Origin: Mytilus edulis
Lineage: Eukaryota > Mollusca > Bivalvia > Mytilida > Mytilidae
Assembly (NCBI RefSeq): GCF_963676685.1
Contig: NC_092350.1
Span: 69,938,502-70,002,501 of the forward strand
Direction: 5' to 3'
DNA length: 64,000 nt
Part shown: one piece after another, positions 57,297-64,000 of the stretch
How positions within the stretch are numbered: position 1 is the stretch's first letter
Layout of the letters: every line of letters starts with the position of its first letter
Translations under genes and position numbers: made by a program
Notes under the pieces: model-generated
The model's input: only the letters and a program-made list of their open reading frames with translations
Told to the model about the DNA's origin: nothing
Databases searched by the model: none

Positions 57297-57905
57297 TGCG
57301 GGACAATATTTTTCAATGGTTTGGACCACTGGATGTGGTACTGTACAGGTTTCCAAGTAATAATGTACAGCACAATCAGGAATTGGAAGAACCATATTTT
57401 GTCTATTCAACATCATGTTCAAAGCATGTTCATGTAAGAAACGCAGAAATGATGAGAATAGATGCTGATATATTGAAACTATGTTATTCTAAACATTTTT
57501 ACACAATCCACTGGATAATTTCAAAGAATTATACATACAGCAGTATAAACTTAACTTGTGAATATTCATGCTACTTTGATTATACATTTTTTACATACAT
57601 TTACATGTATATAAAAATATACATTTATGCATGTAGGTGTATTGACAATTATACAATCATGACAACCAAGGAGGTATGTTATACATCCTTGTGACAATGT
57701 ACTAAAAAAAAAGTTCATTGTAGTATTTTGAGTTCAGTATTATAAGCCAAAACAAAAATTGTTAACATGGTTAACCTTCTGAACTTCTGAATGCCATACA
57801 CAATGCAATCTCAATATACTGACAATAGTTTTTGCTGATACAATGTACTTTCAAAAATGTACATGTATGTTCATTTATTGTTGTGTGTTTGTTTATTTTA
57901 CATTG
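57297..57905 (+). other. Probable LSM10 3' UTR
   Basis: A second open frame (57296-57694, 132 codons) overlaps the LSM10 stop, but its composition is ordinary AT-rich and it has no domain, so I read the interval as 3' UTR and flank. No canonical AATAAA occurs close to the stop; the first clear one is near 58388, in a repeat. Confidence 0.4.
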
Positions 57906-57907
57906 GC

Positions 57908-58301
57908 TATAGATGTATAGGAGAGGGTTGACAATGGTTGAGATTTCACAAAACATGTTTAATCTTGCCACATTTGTGTGCCTGTCTCAAGTCTGGAGCC
58001 ACTGGCCTTTGTTAGTCTTATATATATGTTTTTAAATTTATTATAATAAGTTCATATATGTTTAGGAGTTACGTGTGATTATAAAAAAGAAGATGTGGTA
58101 TGATTGCCAATGATGTTCATTTTCACTGAACTAGTACACATTTTTGTTTAGGGGCCAGCTAAAGCTCGCCTCCAGGTGCAGGGTTTTTTTGTTGTGTTGA
58201 AGACCCACTGGCGACCTTGAGCTGTTTTCTGCTCTGTGGTCAGGTTGTTGTCTCTTTGACGGTTTGGAAATTCCCCATTACATTTCCAGTCTCAATTTAA
58301 T
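57908..58301 (+). repeat. Dispersed repeat R1 with R2 head inserted
   Basis: GGAGAGGGTTGACAATGGTT, CTGTCTCAAGTCTGGAGCC, GAAGACCCACTGGCGACCTT and GGTTGTTGTCTCTTTGACGG are R1 in order. At 58079-58112 the head of R2 (AAAAAAGAAGATGTGGTATG) interrupts it. Confidence 0.8.
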
Positions 58302-58394
58302 ACACATTGATGTCAGGCCTAGTGAGTATAAACTGTAGGGCACATGTAGTTGTACAACCAGCAATGCTTTTTGAATGCTTAATAATTTTTATAG

Positions 58395-58645
58395 ATATAA
58401 TAAAAGAGGGGCGAAAGATACCAGAGGGACAGTCAAACTCATATATATCGAAAATAAACTGACAACCCCATGGTGAAAAAAAAAGACAAACACACAAATA
58501 ATAGTACACAAGACGCAACATAGAAAACTAAACGAAGCAACACGAAACACTGGGGTGCTCTCAGTGCTCTAAAACGGTAAGAGGATCCTGCTCCACATGT
58601 GGCACTTGGCGTGTTGCTCAGATAACCTCTACACAACCACCATCG
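58395..58645 (-). repeat. Dispersed repeat R3 (reverse, long copy)
   Basis: GAGGGGCGAAAGATACCAGA, GGGACAGTCAAACTCATATA, CAATAATAGTACACAAGACG-like sequence, and GAGGATCCTGCTCCACATGT. The last part is the complement of 52570-52640. The 74- and 80-codon frames on the minus strand are derived from it. Confidence 0.75.
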
Positions 58646-58649
58646 TCCT

Positions 58650-59690
58650 ATTCCTTTGGAGAAAAAAATGAACATGTACAAACATTGTCAACCAACAATG
58701 GATACAACATGTGTATCAATAACAAGAATGTGTCCCTAATACACAAATGCCCCACTTGCATGCACTATTATTTTCTATGTTCGGTGGACCAGAAAATCGG
58801 GATTAAAACTGATTTGGCATCAAAACGAGAAAGATCATATCATAGGGAACATGTGTACTAAGTTTCAAGTTGATTTGACACCAACTTCATCAAAAACTAC
58901 CACGACAAAAGCTTTAACCTGAAGCAGGACAGACAGATGGACAAACGCACAGACCAAAAAAATGATGCCTCGCTACTATTGTAGGTGGAGCATAAAAAGA
59001 TAAAGAATTAAGAAAGTAAGATCAGTTTGTTGTTTACTATTCTGGTAGTTGGCTAAAGGAACTATGAATGGATTGTTTTTATAATTCTGCTCCAAAAAAT
59101 AAAAATGAATAAAAACACTCCTTTTGCTTTATTGCAGAGGATCTTTATATGACAATTTATATGAACAAGTGATCATCCTGAACATGTAAATGGACATAGT
59201 TCACTACCAATCAGTCAATATATATATATATAATTTTTTCAGGATTTCTTTGATATACTGTACAGTTGCTGCTTACAATACTCTTATTCTCCAAAACAGT
59301 ACATGCTTAGGGGGTTGACCGTTCAAATGAGGGTGTTTGTAAGGTCTAGGACCTGTCTTTTCGATGAGGGTACTTTTCATTTTTGAGTTGCATAAGTCCT
59401 ATACATGTAACCTACTATTCCAGTCTGATTAAATCAAACTTCTCAGCGCTCCAGTTATCTAATATGTTGCGGATCAGAAAAGACGTTAATTTTAATCACT
59501 TTTCAGACTGCTACTATTCTTCACACTGATGCTTTATACAGGACCATTGAATTTTCAAAGGAGGACCTTTCATTATTTAAAGCAAATTTAAACCCTTATT
59601 AAGCAGATTTGTCAATTGTCTTCAGCAACACAATGGGAGACACAAGAGGAGTAGGTACTATTTACTCTTATAGACCCTCTTATGGTACAT
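58650..59690. other. Gene-free stretch
   Basis: No exon is recognised. GACAGACAGATGGACAAACG at 58930 is a short simple-sequence patch. Confidence 0.35.
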
Positions 59691-59695
59691 GTGTA

Positions 59696-59790
59696 AATAT
59701 AAAAAAGAAGATGCATGTGGTATGGTTGCCAATGAAATAACTCTCCACAAGAGACAAGATGACACCGAAATTAACAACGCGATTAACAAC
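59696..59790 (+). repeat. Dispersed repeat R2 (5' part)
   Basis: TATAAAAAAGAAGATGCATG, TGGTATGGTTGCCAATGAAA, TAACTCTCCACAAGAGAC, with a 4-6-base insertion relative to the reference copy. Confidence 0.75.
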
Positions 59791-60026
59791 TTTGTTTTTG
59801 ACAGGATTTGTATTGTTAAAGTTTGACGATTATTAGTTCGTTATCTTTCTTTTGGCTATGATGATCATCACCCTCCATCAACACAGCAGGTGCCACAAGT
59901 GGAGCAGAAACATTTTGCCCTTATTGAACCCAAAAGTGTAGCTGTGATTTTGATTACATTTGTAATGTTTACTATTATTTTTTTTGGATCTTACTTTCTT
60001 TAACGGTTTCTAGTGAAACATGTAAT

Positions 60027-61550
60027 CAAGGCCGTAACTAGGCATCTTATTTTAGTGAGGCAAAATAATTGAGCCGAGCAAAGCGAGGCGAAAATTTTTT
60101 TTGGAGGGTATGAAATGAATGGTGCAAAATCCTGCATTCTAGGCATTTTTAGAGAGTTTGATAATGTTTTGAATTTGTACACTTTTTATATAAATTTTTC
60201 ATATTTTAAGACTTTTACTAACACCAAATTTTTAACAACTTTATTTAAATTTATATGTAAGATAATCATCCAAATATCACTGATTTGAGTCTGCTGCCAG
60301 AACATAAAACAAACATCGATTCAGTAGAGTTTGCCACATTTTTCTATGGCCGGTTCAGTCAAATCGTTTCAGAATCATGATTTGGTCTGCTGATATCCTT
60401 ATCGCGATGAACATGGAGCATGGCAAAAACCGCACAATCTCTCGCCACTCATGTATGCTCTTTTCCAAGTTTTCAGTCGTTTCAGGGCAGTCTGTGTTTC
60501 TAAAGGTAGCACATTATCATCAATACAATGATCAATGTCTTCTTCCAATTCCTTCTCCATCAGCAATTCGGTAGCAGCTTTTGTTTGCAAAAGGGAATTA
60601 AGCTTTCCTGTAAGCACCATCATACAGTCGCAGTTACAAAATATTAAACTCGCTTTTATGCTGACAAAGAGTAGACAAACTAGGGATAGAATGAGATAAC
60701 ATACATGTATATGATTCTATTTATAGAGTAAGTATATATGATATGGGTACAGGGGAATTGGAATGGAGTTTTTGACGTTTACATGTAGTTCCATAATTTC
60801 AAATTATTTCTGGAAATAGTTGGTGGTATTTTAGTTCCAGAATCTATAAATTTAGGGGTTAGGGGTTGGATGTGTCCGATTCCGAAACCCCGAATATTAA
60901 GAAACGAAATTCCGTAGTCCCGTATATGTAAAGAAAAAATCCTGTGTTAAAGGTTCTACCGTTCCTCAATAATATCAAATTGGAATATGGGATATTTTTT
61001 TCAATTTTTAAGGTTAAAGAAACATGGGTAAAAACTAATCCATGCATTCATGTTTCATATTATTTATATTTTATTTATCTGTAAAGAGAAAGATTATAGT
61101 TCGTGAAATGAATACGCAGATAGAACTGCCCCCTTCCGAAGACCAGTACTTGATTTGTCAGTCTTCTTATCGTTTTTGGATTGTTCTAATGAAGTTGTAT
61201 GCAATACTCAGACTCTGTTCACAAAAAAAACTAGTTTACTAGAATTATTCCTTCTTTACCTTCAGTGTCGCTTTTCCTTTTTCTGCAAGAGCCTGTTTTG
61301 AACTAAAGATCCATGATGATTATCGTTACTAGGTTAAAGTGTAATCGAGAAACATCACCCGTTGAGATACTGAGTTATATCCAGAAAGAATAGTTTAAAA
61401 GGAATGATGACAAGTTATAGCAATTGAGGTTGTGACAGAAAAACAAATGACTATTAATTTATATTTATATATATGTATAAAAATAATAATCAGTGTCGAA
61501 ATTTTAGTGAGGCAATTGCCTCACTTGCCTCAAGGGTAGTTACGGCCTTG
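60027..61550 (-). mobile_element. Degraded hAT transposon, 1524 bp, 5-bp target duplication
   Basis: The left end CAAGGCCGTAACTAGG and the right end (complement CAAGGCCGTAACTACC) are inverted. Inner parts also pair (TTTTAGTGAGGCAA on both sides). GTAAT flanks it at 60022-60026 and 61551-61555. The transposase fragment inside runs on the minus strand. Confidence 0.8.
60340..60623 (-). pseudogene. hAT transposase C-terminal fragment, frameshifted
   Basis: The 74-codon frame includes AATELLMEKELEEDIDH, then ETQTALKRLKTWKRAYMSGE and RLCGF. A shifted frame at that point gives AMLHVHRDKDIS. Together these follow the ALxRLKTxLRxTMxxERLxxLALLHVHRD pattern of the hAT dimerisation domain in ZMYM-type transposases. 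The usual TM is replaced by MS, a frameshift follows RLCGF, and nothing of the catalytic core can be read, so it is inactive. The two hAT elements of the window (this one and 7920-9097) have different ends and are different families. Confidence 0.7.
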
Positions 61551-61555
61551 GTAAT

Positions 61556-63150
61556 TTTATATGCATAATTTGATAGCCTATGCTCATAGGAGGAGCCAAT
61601 GGCCCAAGTAAGTATAACGTATACTTGTCTTATTAAGCTAAGAAACACACCAACACTACAGTCAATACGCAATTACACACAAACACACTCAGTCTCACGT
61701 TCATACATTGTCATATTATCTGAATATTCATTCATAACTTATTCATATACATTGTATGCAGCATGTGGAAAATTCTTTCAATAAAATGCTGAAAACTTCC
61801 TTTTTATTTATTTATAGGGACGATATGATAGTGTACTAAAAGAGTCGTGAATCGAAAGTCGAAGATTGCTTTTTATATTTTCTTCTAACTATTTGGTAAC
61901 AACTAAGAAATATATCTGGCAGGGATAATCTCCCTTTGATCTCGGCTATCTAATGAATTTGATTTAACCTGAACAGAAAATTGTATGTGGTATATATGAG
62001 CTTGACATATGGTGTGGATGTTTTTCTATCTGTTATTTTGCCTTCTTAATGCCTTTTTTGGGTATTTTTTATCGTTGAATTGATGTCTATTTACAATAAC
62101 CCCACATTTCTAATTATACATACTTTTTTTGTAAGTATAAAACCCGTTGTACATTATCACTGCAAACTTCATTTCTGGGATCATGTTGTTAAAAAATAAT
62201 ATTTGCATAAGCTTTATAAAGCTTAAATAAACATTTTATTTGTACCACTTGGTAATCGAACAAAAATCTCATAAATCTGTCTTTCCACAATTTGAAATTG
62301 TGAAGTTAAAATGATCCCGTTTGAATGGTTTTACACTAGTCATTTTTGGGCCCGCTTTATACACCCTGTATAACCCCGATACAAATGAAACCGGACGTTG
62401 ACGCGTTCGAATCGAACACATCGTATAACACTGAGTTCAGACAGTAAGAAATTAATACTTTTAAAGAAAATCCAATATCTATTCTTCGGATATTTTGCTC
62501 CAATATATTCTTTGCCATAATACTCATTAGTTACTAAAAGGTTTTTCAAATATGAGGAATTTTTATATACAAACATCAAACAACGCACGACGATATCAAT
62601 GATAAAACGTGCTTGGTATTTTTAAATATTCAAAACTTAATGTTTCTTGTACCTCATAGTTTTTATAACATACATTTTTGAAAAAAGTTAAAATTAACAA
62701 ACTTATAAAGGTCGTATGTTTGTGTTGTGTCTAGAAACAAAAAAATACACGTTTTAAAGTGTCTTTATTTTCATGTTGTGTACGCTTCGTTGTCATTACA
62801 TCTTTTTATACTGTACGCTTCGTTGACACAATATTGCGTTTGTCAATGAATTTTGCGTGTATGAAATAATGCTTTGATATGATTATAACCAATATGCATG
62901 TTTAAAAAATAAATAATTTACAACCATAACATGCAGACAGCAACCCATAATATCCGTTGTATTGTCGAAACACTCTTGGAGGTATTTTGTACATGTAAAA
63001 AAAAATCCTTATGTACATACGAAAGTTGAATTGGTAGAAATACATTAACTCGACAGATGCAAATATGACTAAGCATACATATACACACGTCCGATTTCTA
63101 ATTTGATAGCATTTTAGAAAAGGTTTACCATACGACAGTCAATGTACGGT
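61556..63150. other. Gene-free stretch
   Basis: AT-rich with no repeat family recognised; the frames of 60-82 codons have no visible domain. TGTACGCTTCGTTG occurs twice near 62780-62825. Confidence 0.35.
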
Positions 63151-63245
63151 TAGGGGTGGGTTAGTTGCCCGCTAACATGTTTAATCCCGCCATATTCTGT
63201 ATGTGCATGTCTAAAGCCAGGAGCTTGTAATCAGTGGCTATGTTA
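63150..63245 (+). repeat. Dispersed repeat R1 (5' part)
   Basis: GGTTAGGGGTGGGTTAGTTG, GCTAACATGTTTAATCCCGC, GTCTAAAGCCAGGAGCTTGT parallel the start of the 33161 copy. Confidence 0.65.
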
Positions 63246-63246
63246 T

Positions 63247-63395
63247 AGTTATTGACCAAGCAAGTCGGTATATGCCATTTAATCTGCACAGCACGAGATG
63301 ACCCAATAACCCGAACGACGTAGGAGTTCGGGTTATTGGGTCATCTCGTGCTGTGCAGATTAAACGGCATATACCGATTTGATTGGCCAATAACT
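63247..63395. repeat. Near-perfect palindrome, 70-bp arms, 9-nt centre
   Basis: The left arm 63247-63316 (AGTTATTGACCAAGCAAGTC ... AATAACCCGAAC) and right arm 63326-63395 are complementary with about five mismatches, mostly in the outer 25 bp. The centre is GACGTAGGA. GC content is higher than the surroundings. Confidence 0.9.
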
Positions 63396-63677
63396 GTTTT
63401 AACACATGACGCAATCAATTTACGTGAACGTTTTAGAAACGTGGACGTTATTCCGCAATCCACGGATCCTAGGAAAGTTTCTTGTAGGGTAAAGAAAGGG
63501 GGAAATACGACTTTGGTAAGTTTTAAATTAATATTTTTTTTATATTTAGACTCATTCTAAAATGGCGATTTAATGGTATATTTTATTTTTTATCGTTACC
63601 GTTAAATTTATTTCCAATTTTTATTTAATTGGTGACGATTAAGACTTTGACAAATTGTGTACTTTCAAATCGGTGTA

Positions 63678-63843
63678 CAGTGGCGGATCCAGGGGGAGGG
63701 TTCCGGGGGTGGGGGGTGGGGGGGGGGGGTTGGAACCCCCTTATTTTTTTACGATCAATGCATTTGATGGGGGACATATAGTTGGACCCCCCTTTGTCCT
63801 GGGTTTGGAACTCCCCTTTTTAAAATTGCTGGATCCAACCCTG
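63678..63843 (+). mobile_element. CAGTGGCGGATCC-type MITE, subfamily A (best copy)
   Basis: CAGTGGCGGATCCAGGGGGA at the left; GCTGGATCCAACCCTG at the right; direct flank GTGTA at 63673-63677 and 63844-63848. The internal words TTACGATCAATGCATTTGAT, GACATATAGTTGGACCCC and GGGTTTGGAACTCCCC define subfamily A. The 70-codon frame across it is a shadow. Confidence 0.85.
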
Positions 63844-64000
63844 GTGTATGAAAAAAAAAAAACATAACTGCAAGGGTTATTGAGTTTAAATTTAGATAAC
63901 TTGCGTTTGAATTTCTTTCCCTCAATGATATACTTAGAGAAAAAAAGAAACGAGGAAGATGTTATATTACCTAGATTTAAAATGTTAAATAAACAGAAAA

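Noticed and set aside
57296..57694. 132-codon frame directly after LSM10
   Set aside because: No domain, AT-rich UTR-like composition, overlaps the stop codon of LSM10 and is not in frame with it.
60840..60960. Third copy of the TATGAGGGGGGATAGGA MITE
   Set aside because: Some CCCGAA-type words occur but the order and ends do not match.

Overview
This is AT-rich eukaryotic DNA. The coding genes are sparse and split by introns, and the window is saturated with short dispersed repeats. Several of those repeats look like families I associate with marine bivalve genomes, above all mussels of the genus Mytilus: a (TTG)n- or (TATTG)n-tailed CR1/L2-like LINE, the 'TGTGGTATGATTGCCAATGA' repeat, the 'GTTGTCTCTTTGACACATTC' repeat, the 'CAGTGGCGGATCC' MITEs, and a tRNA-derived SINE ending in (AATC)n. 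The organism is an inference from recalled repeat character; no search was possible.

Two host genes can be supported, both on the + strand. The first is a TNF-receptor-superfamily-like type I membrane protein on at least five exons (38499-39381, 42582-42634, 43107-43241, 48563-48770, 49598-49842). A plausible signal-peptide exon lies 21 kb upstream (17551-17592). All splice phases agree, and the joined frame codes for 521 residues: signal peptide, one and a half cysteine-rich domains, a long Ser/Thr-rich stalk with an internal repeat, one transmembrane helix, and a 165-residue acidic tail with tyrosine motifs and no visible death domain. The second is a complete intronless-CDS gene for LSm10, the U7 snRNP Sm-like protein of histone mRNA 3' processing (56856-57296).

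Layout: 1-17500 is repeat land. It holds a 125-bp tandem array, a PIF/Harbinger-like MITE with TAA target duplication (1279-2171), two oppositely oriented LINE 3' ends (5299-6715), a degraded hAT transposon with a recognisable transposase C-terminus (7920-9097), a LINE split by a 795-bp MITE (10234-11560), a Mutator-like element inserted in a 148-bp tandem array (12010-13960), and two arrays of short palindromes (15645-16517). 17551-49842 is the receptor gene; its introns contain minisatellites, long hairpins, SINE-like repeats and a LINE fragment. 49843-56855 is 3' UTR and intergenic repeats. 56856-57296 is LSM10. 57297-64000 is repeats, including a second degraded hAT element (60027-61550) and a near-perfect 70-bp-arm palindrome (63247-63395).

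The strongest unexpected observations are the 20-bp-phased TTCCCATGGGAA palindrome array with a sister array beside it, a consistent 5-bp target duplication around hAT-like elements, the nested transposon insertions with readable target duplications, and the receptor tail that lacks a death domain.
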